Below are positions 21,272 to 31,691 of a stretch of DNA of 64,000 nt, one piece after another. The notes under the pieces were generated by a model. That model was given only the letters and a program-made list of their open reading frames with translations. It searched no databases and had not been told where the DNA came from. The stretch comes from Larix kaempferi (lineage: Eukaryota; Streptophyta; Pinopsida; Pinales; Pinaceae): assembly GCA_027924585.1 (NCBI GenBank), contig BSBM01000762.1, forward strand, positions 12,009,501 through 12,073,500. The letters are read 5' to 3'. The stretch's first letter is position 1. Every line of letters starts with the position of its first letter. A program made the translations under genes and the position numbers.

Positions 21272-24200
21272 TCAAACTTTAACTCGAGACAGAGGTTTAG
21301 TCAGGATATCGGCAATCTGATCCTCAGTGCTTATACACTCGAGCTTGATGGCTCCTCTCTGCACCATGTCTCGTATATAGAAGTAACGGATCTCAATGTG
21401 TTTTGACTTATCATGGAACACAGGATTTTCAGTCATCTTAATACAGCTTTGATTATCACACATAATCACAGTGGGATCCATTTCTAAGTCAAAAATTCCA
21501 GATAAAAGTTTCCGAAGCCACACTGCTTCACAGCTGGCAGAGCAAGCGGCTATCATATTCTGCTTCAGCAGTACTGAGGGCTACACTAGATTGTTTCTTG
21601 CTGAACCAGGAGATCATGGTAGATCCAAGACCATAACATCCGCCTGAAGTACTTTTTCTGTCTGAGACACTACCTGCCCAATCAGAATCTGAGTAACCAT
21701 GTAACTTGAGTTCATTACCTCCAAGATAGTATAGGCCAAATTCCACTGTACCTTTTAGGTACCTCATTATATGCTTTGCAGCTATAAGGTGAACCTTTCT
21801 AGGTTCTACTAGATACTGACTTAGGGTATTTACGACAAAGCATATATCCGGCCTAGTATTTGTCAAATAAATCAATGATCCAATAATTTGTCTATATAGG
21901 GTTATGTCCACTAGTTCTGATGAATCATTAACTAATAGTTTCAGGTTGGAGTCCATGGGAGTGGCCATGGATTTACACTCCAACATATCAAATATTTTGA
22001 GAATCTCCACACTATACTTACCTTGATTTAGAAAGATTCCTTTTGGCTCTTGCCACACTTCTAGGCCTAAGAAGTAGTGCATTAATCCGAGATCTTTCAT
22101 TTCGAACTCTGAAGAAAGCTTCTTCTTGCTTTCAATAATTTGATTCGCATTTCCGGTTAGAAATAGATCATCTACATATAATAGCAATATAACAGGTTCA
22201 TCATCCATCACTTTAAGATAAAGATTGGGGTCAGCTTTACTTTTGGTAAAGCCCATTCTTGTTAAGAAACTGTCAATCCTTCCGTACCAAGCCCTGGGAG
22301 CTTGCTTCAATACATATAGTGCCTTTTTCAGTTTGCATACATGGGTCCTTCCGTCTTTGACCTCAAAACCTTGAGGTTGTTCTATGTATACTTCTTCTTC
22401 AATTACACCATTCAGAAAAGCTGTCTTAACATCCATTTGATGCAATTTCCATTTCATCATGGATGCAAGTGCCATGATAGTTCTAATTGAAGTATACCTA
22501 GCAACAGGTGCAAAAGTTTCTTCATTGTCAATTCTCTCCTTTTGAGAGAATCCTTTGGCTACAAACCTTGCCTTGTATTTTTCAATGCTACCATCTGCAG
22601 CATGTTTTATCTTGAAAATCCATTTGGAAGAAACCACACTTTTATCTCTTGGTTTGGGGACTATATCCCAAACATCATTTTTCATTATCGACTGATATTC
22701 TTCTGTCATTGCTTCTACCCATTCTTTCTTTTGAGCTGCCTCTTCATAGCTAGTAGGTAGTTGATCCACAAGATCACACATCAAGGCCATATAGTTGGAC
22801 ACTAGCTTTGGTTTCTTTTTTTCTCTAATGGAGCCTTCAGGAGCACCATATTTTTCAGCCCCTTTGATAATATCTCTAGCCCATGCTGGCTTTCTTTTCT
22901 TTGATAAATCTGAGATAGGAGGTTCTTGTGGTTCCAGCATGTCATGATCCTCTGGTGGATTGTCTTCAGGGATGTGAACATCCTCTGAGCTTCTAGAAGA
23001 AGGATCTTCTTCATAGATTTCTTCAAGTTGGCATTTTCTTGATTTCTTGAGAGCTGCTTCTTCATCAAAAGTTACATCTCTACTGATTTCTATATGATGA
23101 AAGCCTGGTATGTAAATCCTGAAAGCTTTGGATGTTCACAGTAACCAACAAATATTCCTTTCTTACCAGAAGGATCCAACTTGGTTCTCTTTTCTTTTGG
23201 AATGTGGATGTACACAGGACACCCAAATATTTTAAGATGGCTTACCTCGGGCTTCTTTCCAGTAAACACTTCTTCTGGAGTTTTGAAATCAAGAGCACTA
23301 TGAGATAATCTGTTTTAAACATATACTGCTGTCTTGGCTGCTTCAGCCCATAGATACATGGGAAGATCCTGGTCATGTATCATAGTCTTCACAGCTTCCA
23401 TGATGGTTCTATTTTTCCTTTCTGCAACCCCATTTTTTTGGGGATTGTAGGGAGTGGTTAGTTCTCTCTTGATTCCAACTTCTTTACAAAATTCTTCAAA
23501 CTCTTTTGAAGTATATTCTCCACCATTGTCTGTTCTGAGAATCTTGATTTTCTTTTCTGAGAGATTTTCTATTAGAGCCTTGAACTCTTTGAACTTTCCA
23601 AAAACTTCATTCTTACCTTTTAGAAAGTATATCCAGGTTTTCCTTGAATGATCATCAATAAATGAGAGATAGTATTCAAATCCACTCAAAGAGGTGGTGG
23701 GCATTGGACCACATACATCTGAGTGTATTAACTCCAAGATACCCTTACTCTTTGTTTCACTCTTTGGAAAGGGGTTCTTGATATTCTTCCATTTCTTACA
23801 TCCTTTACATGAGCCATCATGATCAACCTTCAAATCTGGTAGTCCTATGACCACCTTGCTTACATAGGGTAAGGCTTTGTAGTTAATGCGAGCTAGCCTT
23901 CTATGCCATAGCTCACTGGGACTAGAGGTTCCATGAACAAAGGCAGCTTCTGGATGACCCTTGAGTTTATACAAACCTCCTTCCTCTTCACCAATAACAA
24001 TTGCATCCTTAATAGATTTGCCTTTGGACCACATTAACACTTGTCCATCAATGAATGCAACTCTATAGCCTTTCTTGTCTAAAGCTGAGATTGAAAGCAA
24101 ATTCTTCTTCAATCCTAGAACATATAAAACTTCCTTCATCTTCATGGGGGTTCCAGAATCGAGTTTGTAGTTTGCTTCACCAATTCCCTTAATGGGATAT

Positions 24201-25324
24201 TGATAGTCATCTCCTGGAGATACCTTTTGGGGAGAAGTCTTTTCTTCAAGATTTGAGAGAGTCCTTTTCTGACCTGTCATGTGCTTTGAAGCACCACTGT
24301 CAATAAGCCATGTACCTTCTCCAGGGGTTATAGATCCAGAGAGTGCGGAGAAGAGAACATATTCTTCTGCATCTTCTTCTGTATTTCTCCTTGAATTTCT
24401 TTTGAAGAAGGTCCTTTCTTCTTCTTCCTCTTCATTTCCAAGTCTTTTATTCTGAGACCTTTCTTCCTCTACTTCTTCTTCTTCACTATCATCTTCTGCA
24501 AGATGTGCTTGGTGTCTTTTGTAGTGAGTACCCTTTTTCTTCTGTAGAGGGCAATCTCTAGCAATGTGTCCTATTTTTTGACAAGAAAAGCACTGGAAAG
24601 AAGAGTAATCTCTTCTTTGAGTAGTTCCTCTTTTCTTCTGAAATCTGTGTGGAGGATGAGACTCTTTGTGACTACCCTTTTTAGAGTAGGATTGATTCCT
24701 TCTTCTTTTGGTGTGGGTGGCCAAGGCTTGGTCATCCTCTTTGAGCAAGGCTTCTCGATTTGCAACCCTAGCCTCCTCTTGTACACAATCCTCCCAAACT
24801 ACATCAAACTTCATACTTTCTTTTCTGGCACACATAGTTTGAATGAATGACTCCCAAGGTCTAGTGAGACCATTTAGAGCTGTCATCACAAGTTCATATT
24901 CATCAAGAGTATCACCAATGGAATCTAGTTGCTCCTTGATTAGAGAGACTCTTGAGAAGTAGTCTTGAATGGATTCTCCTTTGTGCATCTTGGTACTCTT
25001 CAACTGAGTCCTTAGATTCATCTTCCTATTGATGTTCTTTCCTTCATACATTCTTCCTAGGGCATCATACATTTCCTTTGGAGTCTTCTTGGAAGCCACT
25101 TGGGGAATCAAGTGGTATTTAATAGAATCAGCTATGATTATCTTTGCCCTAATCAAATCCTTCCTGTGTTTTTCTTTGGCTTCATCTTCTTCTGGTTCTG
25201 CAACTTCCTCCTTGATATAATGAGCAAGATCATTCTCCTCAAGAATGAGACCAATTCTGTATTTCCATGCCCGAAAATTTTCTATACCTTCTAGCTTGTC
25301 TTCAAGCTTAGTGTTTGGAGCCAT
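21272..25324 (-). pseudogene. D gag-pol polyprotein with stop and frameshifts
   Basis: Gag starts at 25324 (MAPNTKLEDKLEG), with an in-frame upstream ATG at 25381. Order: gag; CX2CX4HX4C knuckle near 24560-24600; protease DSGAS near 24295; GAG-pre-integrase; integrase (HSDVCGP, RTDNGGEY, NGVAERKNR) to a TAA at 23315 inside the integrase, where a related codon would be CAA; a frame change near 23100-23130; RT with YVDD near 22170; RNase H with DSDWAG. A one-base insertion near 21550 shifts the last 90 codons, which continue past AEAEY to KHIEIRYFYIRD and ADILTKPL. All domains are present, so few changes separate it from a complete frame. Confidence 0.93.
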
Positions 25325-25406
25325 CTTCTCTTGGGGGAGTCCAAGAGACAAAGTAGACTTACCTGGAAAGTTACTTTTCACTTTTCCGGAATCTGGAACA
25401 GAATTT

Positions 25407-25722
25407 TATCGCACTTTTGGTAGAATTAGGGTTTGACTTTCCCGGAGTTCTACCCAACCAAAAAGTTCGATCTATAGCTCAAAAGAATGCTCTTGAGAAG
25501 GGCTATCTAGCCATGTAATCAGAATTCAAAAATTCCAACTTTTTTCTGAAACCAAATTCTGACGTATCGCACTTTTGGTAGAATTAGGGTTTGGATTTCC
25601 TGGAGTTCTACCCAACCAAAAAGTTCGATCTATAGCTCAAAAGAAAGGTATTGAAAAGAGCTATCCAGCTGTGCAACTAAAAATCAATAATACCAACTTT
25701 GGGCTGAAACCCTAACTTCACC
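25407..25722. repeat. 158-bp tandem duplication in the D leader
   Basis: Two copies, starting at 25407 and 25565, each beginning tatcgcacttttggtagaat and sharing gagttctacccaaccaaaaa. Confidence 0.9.
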
Positions 25723-25773
25723 GGAGAGAGAGAGAGGTATTCTTACCTTGTGAAAGATGTCCTATTCAGTCTA

Positions 25774-25785
25774 GCTCTGATACCA
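25774..25785 (-). promoter_or_regulatory. D primer binding site
   Basis: Sense TGGTATCAGAGC directly after the LTR end ...CTTAACA. Confidence 0.93.
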
Positions 25786-26274
25786 TGTTAAGTTTAAACC
25801 AAATAGACAAGCAAGATCACTGAAAGAAACATAATCACAAGATAGACACAGAATATACCCTGGGAAACCCTCATGGGGTAGAAAACCCAGCAAAGCTTTC
25901 CTCAATAAGATGATCAACCAAAATACAAGATGTGCTCCTTCCTTCTTTGTCTCCTTAGCAGATCTCCCAGACAAGTGCGCACTCTTCCACAAGTGAGTGA
26001 ATGATCTAATGAGGAGTTCACCTCTCTTATTTATACTGACTCCCAACTGACTAAAAGACCTAATGGGGCTGACCTCTCCTGGAGAAGTCTAATAACCCCA
26101 AAAATATAACCATAGGGCCAACCCCCACATGGTGGGTCTAATAACACTAGTTAATACAAACCCTCGGAGGAATAAACATCTCCGGATACATAATAGGGTT
26201 ACCTCGGAGGGATAAAACATCTCCGGAATAATAAAGTACAAATATAATATTCTTTGAAGTTACAATATTCAACA
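25786..26274 (-). repeat. D 5' LTR (489 bp)
   Basis: Equal in length to 18839-19327, with about eight substitutions. TATA-like TATAAATAAG in sense near 26027-26036. Confidence 0.95.
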
Positions 26275-26785
26275 TCAAAATATGAAGATCGAGATGATGA
26301 TGGAATGCTAGATGCAGATCTACAAGAACCTAAAGGTCTAGCAACTAATGATGAATATGAGCGAATGGGAGATCCAGATCCACAAGAACCTGAATATCTC
26401 TCACCTGATATTCTTCTTCTTTGTCGATGGGAAGCCACTACAATCCGATCTGCCGGTGGTTTGGTTGATGATCCACATGATCATAGAAGAACCATATAAG
26501 GTTTTCAGAATGGAAGGTTTCATCCTTCTCACATTACTGATCCATTTCAGATCAATCAACCCTTCTTTTGAAAAGAAGGACACTTACCTCCTTCAGGAGT
26601 GAGAGATGATAAGCTATTTTAGCATACTTCAGTCTATTTTGAGGGAGGGATTTCTTCCAACTGGGTTTTCCCTCTTTCCTCACTTGGTTTATTTAGATTG
26701 ATTTTATAGGGTGACCTTTAGTCTTAGTCACCAGGGCCCTATTTTTTAGATTTCAGTTATTACCTCATAGTGTAGCTTGCGGGGA
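26275..26785 (+). other. B acidic region, right part, and 3' tail with polypurine tract
   Basis: After the second D TSD copy the B frame resumes (DDDGMLDADLQEPKGLATN, DPDPQEPEYLSP) and ends at 26497-26499. The phrase QEPE-L repeats the phrase at 18340-18360, so this domain contains an internal duplication. The rest is untranslated, ending in the purine tract gcggggA next to the 3' LTR. Confidence 0.7.
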
Positions 26786-27708
26786 TGTTGGAATATTCAG
26801 ACCATCATTTTTATATTTTGGATTCCATTGTAGGCATCCGGTCATCATTATGGTGGTATCCCCAACACCTAGAGCTTACTTCTAGCTCTCCAAATATTTT
26901 CTACAACCACCATTTGGCCTCCTACCCACCTAATGCGCCCTCCTTGACTTTTTTGCTTGACAAGTGCGTGTTGGCCACCTACCACAAGAATTTTGGGCGC
27001 CTTTACTCACCTACCACCAGTTATCACTCAGTTAGGGTGCCTTATCTCACCTACCGGGAGTTATCACTCAGTTAGTGCATGGATTGAGTAGTTGTTCCAT
27101 TGATTTATCATCTAACTACTTGTAGCTCCTAGTTAGCTAGTTTTGCAGTGCCACTTGACCTTATGACATCCTCATGCACCCCCCTTGGAGTCTACATTCC
27201 TTGATTTATGCCTAGATGGTTCTGTTAGACTTAGTTAGACACACTTGACTGACTATTACAATTTATGACTGATACGATTGACTGGATGATGTATCCATTG
27301 TTATCTAAGCTAGACATTGAGTTAGACAGCCTCATGCACCCACCTTGGAGTCTCCATTCCTTGATTTATGGCTAGATAGTCCTATTAGACTCAGTTGGTC
27401 ACACTTGACTGACTCTTACCATTTATGACTGATGCTACCGACTAGATGATGTCTCCATAGTTACTCATGCTAGACTTTGAGATCAGATTCGAATGCCCTA
27501 CTTGGCTAATTTGAATCCTATATGATGCCTCATCATTGATTATTGTACCACATTCTATACATTCATTATTCATTGTATGATATTGACATTGTCCATTATT
27601 CTATGTTTATGAGTGATTATTGAATGCATGCTTCTTCTTCTTTGCAAATAATCTTGAGAATTAGATTGTGAGTTTGTTATAGTTGCTAGATCCCTGCAGA
27701 TTATCACA
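26786..27708 (+). repeat. B 3' LTR (923 bp)
   Basis: Starts TGTTGGAATATTCAGACC, ends GATTATCACA. Followed by TSD caatc. Confidence 0.93.
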
Positions 27709-27713
27709 CAATC

Positions 27714-28136
27714 CTCATCGGAAAAAAAGGCTTTCTTGACCAGTTGTCTCAAACCTGACTTGGAGATTGGAAATACCACCTATCTAATGGACACAAAATT
27801 TTTCAATGAAAGTAGTCAACTAGTCCTATCTTTAATTGCCCAATTTTTAGGTCTTGACAGTGATGCAGGGGTTACAGAAACCCAGTTATGTTTTCTATTT
27901 AGAATGAGTTTTGGTCTGCCCAAAGTTAAATAAATTCAAGTACCATGCCTCAAGCATGCGGATTTCTTAGCTGAAAAAATTCATTCTCAGCTAGTAGGTT
28001 TTCATAAGACAAGGAATTTCAGGTTTCAGTCACATTTGATGAAGATGGTGACGTTTTCAAATCACCAAGAGTTGCACTTTCCACCAATAGTTTTCACAAA
28101 ATATTTAGAAGATAATATGTTCAACTATATGAACTA
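27714..28136 (+). pseudogene. H frame, piece 2
   Basis: Continues in the same reading frame as the end of piece 1 once B is removed: SEKKAFLTSCLKPDLEIG, then FFNESSQLVLSLIAQFLGLD and LCFLFRMSFGLPKVK. A TAA at about 27931 interrupts it, after which HADFLAEKIHSQLVGFHKT continues to the F insertion. No recognised family; probably a helical, globular domain. Confidence 0.6.
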
Positions 28137-28600
28137 TGTTGGTTGTGGAGCCTGATCTTCTAGATTCAAAGATGTTATTTAGTCTTGTTTGTACTCCAGG
28201 CTTACTGTACACTCATTCCCCCACTTTGGGGTTGTATTTTCCAACAGTTTATGGGCCCATGGTTTTGGGTAACCCATGGTATTTTACCATTGTATTTCCC
28301 TTATAAAAGAAAGACATTGTAACATAGCTAGGGTTGATGTATTAGGTATTATGCATTGTAAAGATCTATGAGATTGTGAAGAGAGACTGTGAGACAGTGA
28401 AGAGGAAGTGCAGTGGAGGTGTTGTAGTTGTATCCCTTCATTTGCTAGATGGTATAATATTAAGGACTGGAAATTTCAATGTGGACGTAGCCCATCATGG
28501 GTGAACCATGATATATTGCTGTCTCTGTTGTAATGTGTTTGTGTGATTATATTTGCATTTCTATTTTTTGTTATTGCTCTGCGATCCTATTTTTCTAACA
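28137..28600 (+). repeat. F, solo LTR (464 bp)
   Basis: Starts TGTTGGTTGTGG, ends TTTCTAACA, flanked by a perfect TSD aacta (28132-28136 and 28601-28605). Contains a TATA box (TTATAAAAG, 28301-28309). No internal region or partner LTR, so it is the product of LTR-LTR recombination. It interrupts frame H, which resumes in frame. Confidence 0.92.
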
Positions 28601-28605
28601 AACTA

Positions 28606-30721
28606 TATCTTATCATAGATATATAAAATGATGTTTGGAGAAGAGCTGCCAAGAGTATTGCCCGAGATGAAAAATTTGAAGCAGTTGAAACAAGAAGAAG
28701 CGGTTGGAGATTGGTTGTTATCAAATAATCATACATTAATAAGGTTATATGGGTTCGTGCATCAACCTTATACATTTCCGGCATGTTTTACATTGAGAAT
28801 GTTTTCCCTCGAATTTATCAGACAAAAGTTGACAATGGAAAATGATCATTTTTTAGCTTTCAAAAAAGCCTTTGATATAAATTATCCTTGGAAGGTGGGT
28901 CCTTTTATTGTGAAAAGTAAATATGCCCTTGTGTTTATATAAAAGCAGTTGGAGAAGATGGAGTTCAAAAAAGAAATGGTTATTGAGTATGATCCTCACC
29001 ATATTATTTCTGACATGAGGCAACAAAAAAAAAACAAAGCCTTTGATCATCAAGAAATTGAAGGATTGTAAAAAAGGGAAAATATCTTGCAATATGAATA
29101 TGAGGATGAAGCTCCTACATGTTCACAGGTGAATCCTGTAATTTTGGCATAATCTTCAACAGGGACAGAGACCACATCAAGCACAATAGAGACAAGTGGT
29201 AAAAGAAGTTTACAAGACATTATTGATTTGGAAGCTGAGGAACATGAAAGAGAAAAAAGGTTCAAGGTTGACTCTCAAGGAGATTTAGTCATATCTCAAG
29301 GAGATTTGATCATATTTGCAGGTGATGAAGAGAATAAAAAAAAGAAATATTCATCCCCAGAGGTCCAACTACATGAATACAGGTTTCAAGAAGCTAAGGA
29401 GGCTGGAGATACCAACAAATTTCAGTTGAGGGATGAAATGTATGTAAAATATGGTCAAGATAAGAAGGATTCCTCAAAAAATTTACTTCCCAAATTTAGG
29501 AATGTGGCAAAATCAGAAGTTACTCTAATATCCAACATAGATATTAAGGAAAATACTTTGAATTTGGTAGTATCATCAGATGAGAAGGTGACATAATTAA
29601 AGTTGAATCTCCAAAAAATAACAGTCCCTGATAAAATCCACTTGCACAGGAAAACTCGGGAAGTTGTATACATTGATCTCATGAAGGAAAATTTGAAAAT
29701 TGCAAAATTACAAACTACAATTGGCATATTGGAAAGTTAGTTGAAGCAGGAAAAGGTTGAAAATAAAGCCCACCAACAACAAGTCAAAAGATTGCAAATA
29801 GATTTCGTTGAAAACAATGATGGGACAAATAAAGGTAAGGCAAGTAAAAAATTATTGATGGAAAAAGAAAACATGATCCAAATACTCAAGAAATTTTTTA
29901 AAATACCAACAACACAGTTAATTCAGGCTTCTGAATTGACTATGTTGGAGCAAGAGAAAGAAGACTTATCCAAAGAATGAGATGACAACAAATCCAAATC
30001 GTTGAAATTCATAGAAAAGGTAGTGGAATGGGAAAGAGACGGGATAAGCCTTAAAAACTAGATTGAAAATCTTAAGGGACAATTGACAGCTTTGGCACAA
30101 CAAAATCCAATTACCAATCAAGCAGGTGAAGAAACTAATACAAATGGTCTTGTTCAGGCTATGTCCCAGGTCAGCTTAAAAGAAGTAGAAATAAAATAAT
30201 TAAAAGAAGAAAAGAAAAAGTTAGAAGAGGAAATCTAGAAAAAAGATGAAGAGATACAAGCATTAAAGGACAAGAATAAATATTTGGTGGACACGAATCA
30301 AAGGTTTATAACTCAAGTGACAGGGAAGATCCCAATTCAAGGAGCAAAGAATATGATATGGGATTCAATTATAGATGAAGTTACTAAGTTTAGACCTTAT
30401 TTAAATTTCATGAAGGAAAAGGAAAGCGTGGCAAATGATAGTTTACAAAGTTGCACAACAATGATGGAAAGTTTGAGTAGAAAGCCAAAAGATACAACCC
30501 AAAACGCTATAAATTTTTTGAATACTTTAACAAACAAAGATCTAAAAGCTATGCAAATCAAAAATAGAGTATCAATCATAACTTGGGTAAGAAGAGTGCT
30601 TGGAAACATGCACACATTGAGAGTGTTCAAGCCAAAGCTGAACATATGAAAAAGCAATTTGCAGACTTATGGAAAAAATTTGACAAGTTAATTGAAAAAG
30701 GACTGTCCTCATTTTGGGGAC
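28606..30721 (+). pseudogene. H frame, piece 3 (core, charged linker, coiled coil)
   Basis: About 705 codons in one frame with stops at 28616, 28940, 29069, 29150, 29594, 29738, 29978, 30059, 30197 and 30236. Nine are TAA or TAG and one is TGA. Distinct segments are LPRVLPEM...LIRLYGFVHQPYTFP...LEFIRQKL (28640-28840), an acidic/basic linker (DLEAEEHEREKRFKV, 29228-29275), and coiled-coil stretches (29740-29830 and 30180-30290, LKEEKKKLEEEI and KKDEEIQALKDKN). A frameshift near 30600 precedes the E insertion at 30722. I do not recognise the family. The sense positions of the stops fit C-to-T loss of Q or R codons. Confidence 0.65.
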
Positions 30722-30948
30722 TGTTGTAGAGACAATAGATCCCATTATTTATTAAATAATGGGAGCCCCAAATTCTAATTTTCGAAGGTAATTTTCACTT
30801 CCCTTACTTATTTTGGGGTTTTTATGGTTTTTATTTTATATTTGATTTATTTGTCATGTTCCAATCCAACTAATAAATTTTCCCTTCAAAACTTTATGTT
30901 TTTTTGTGAGTTGCGGAAAGCATGAACTTTCTTCAAAATTTGTCATTT

Positions 30949-31348
30949 CTGCAACCCGCAATCCGCAATGCAGATTGCGGAAGCTTGTTTATTCATATTT
31001 GAATTTTCTTCTTTCTGCAACCCGCAAACCTCAATTGTGGATTACAGATGTCGGAAATGAGTTTTGAATAAAATATGTTATTTTTTTCTGCAACCTGCAA
31101 CCTGCAATTGTGGATTGCGGAAAGACTTCCAAAAATAAGTTCACACTTTTTGTTTCCGCAACTTGCAACCCGCAATGTGGATTTTAGATTGTGGAAAGTG
31201 TTTGAGAAATAAATCTGCGCTTTGCATTTCTACAACCCGCATCCTGCATTTGTGGATTGCGTAATGTAGAAAGAACATCATTTTCAATTTTGTTGTTTGT
31301 GTCCCCACAACCCGCAAACCGCATTGCGGATTGCGGATTGCGGAAAGG
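30949..31348. repeat. Six palindromic repeats in the E 5' LTR
   Basis: Six blocks at a spacing of roughly 60-75 bp, near 30949, 31011, 31087, 31150, 31225 and 31300. Each has a left arm like CTGCAACCCGCAATCCGC and a right arm like GGATTGCGGAAAG, so each can fold into a hairpin. Between blocks the sequence is T-rich. The same block recurs in the 3' LTR. Confidence 0.85.
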
Positions 31349-31691
31349 ATTTACATTTTTTGCAAAAAAAAAATTTCCACAACTTTTCTTCTACATCTTG
31401 CATTTTACATCTTAGCCATTGATTGGTTTTGATCCTACAATCTAGATTTAATCCCACGAATTTGTTAAATATTTCGATTTTCTTTATTTTCTTTTACCAT
31501 TTTCAATTTCGAGAATTTCACCTGCGATAGGGGTTTTTAGTGCTGTTTTTTACAAGGTTTTTTATTCTACTATTTTCGTCAGCACAGGTTGGTTTTCTTC
31601 CTTTTCCTATTGGTTGTTTGCGTATTTTCTTCAATTTCAAACTATTTTTTATTGGTTTTATTTTATTTATCAGAATTACTAGTCTTCCACC

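Larger units (their letters stand above)
18839..26274 (-). mobile_element. D, Copia element, young but frameshifted
   Basis: 7436 bp on the minus strand with perfect TSD tcaaa (18834-18838 and 26275-26279), two 489-bp LTRs, PBS, PPT and the full set of Copia domains. The LTRs differ at about 8 of 489 positions, so it is the youngest datable insertion here. The polyprotein is broken by one TAA and at least two frameshifts. Its 3' noncoding part is filled by stacked tandem arrays. Confidence 0.95.
13165..27708 (+). mobile_element. B, deleted (non-autonomous) Copia element carrying nested C and D
   Basis: Flanked by a perfect 5-bp TSD caatc (13160-13164 and 27709-27713). LTRs are 13165-14116 and 26786-27708. 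Without C and D it is about 4.7 kb and encodes gag, protease and the GAG-pre-integrase finger, then an acidic repeat region in place of integrase core, RT and RNase H. It lies inside frame H, which reads on in frame across the empty site. Confidence 0.93.

Noticed and set aside
12771-30721. H as a functional host gene with introns
   Set aside because: The gaps are retroelements with TSDs, not introns, and eleven in-frame stops remain.
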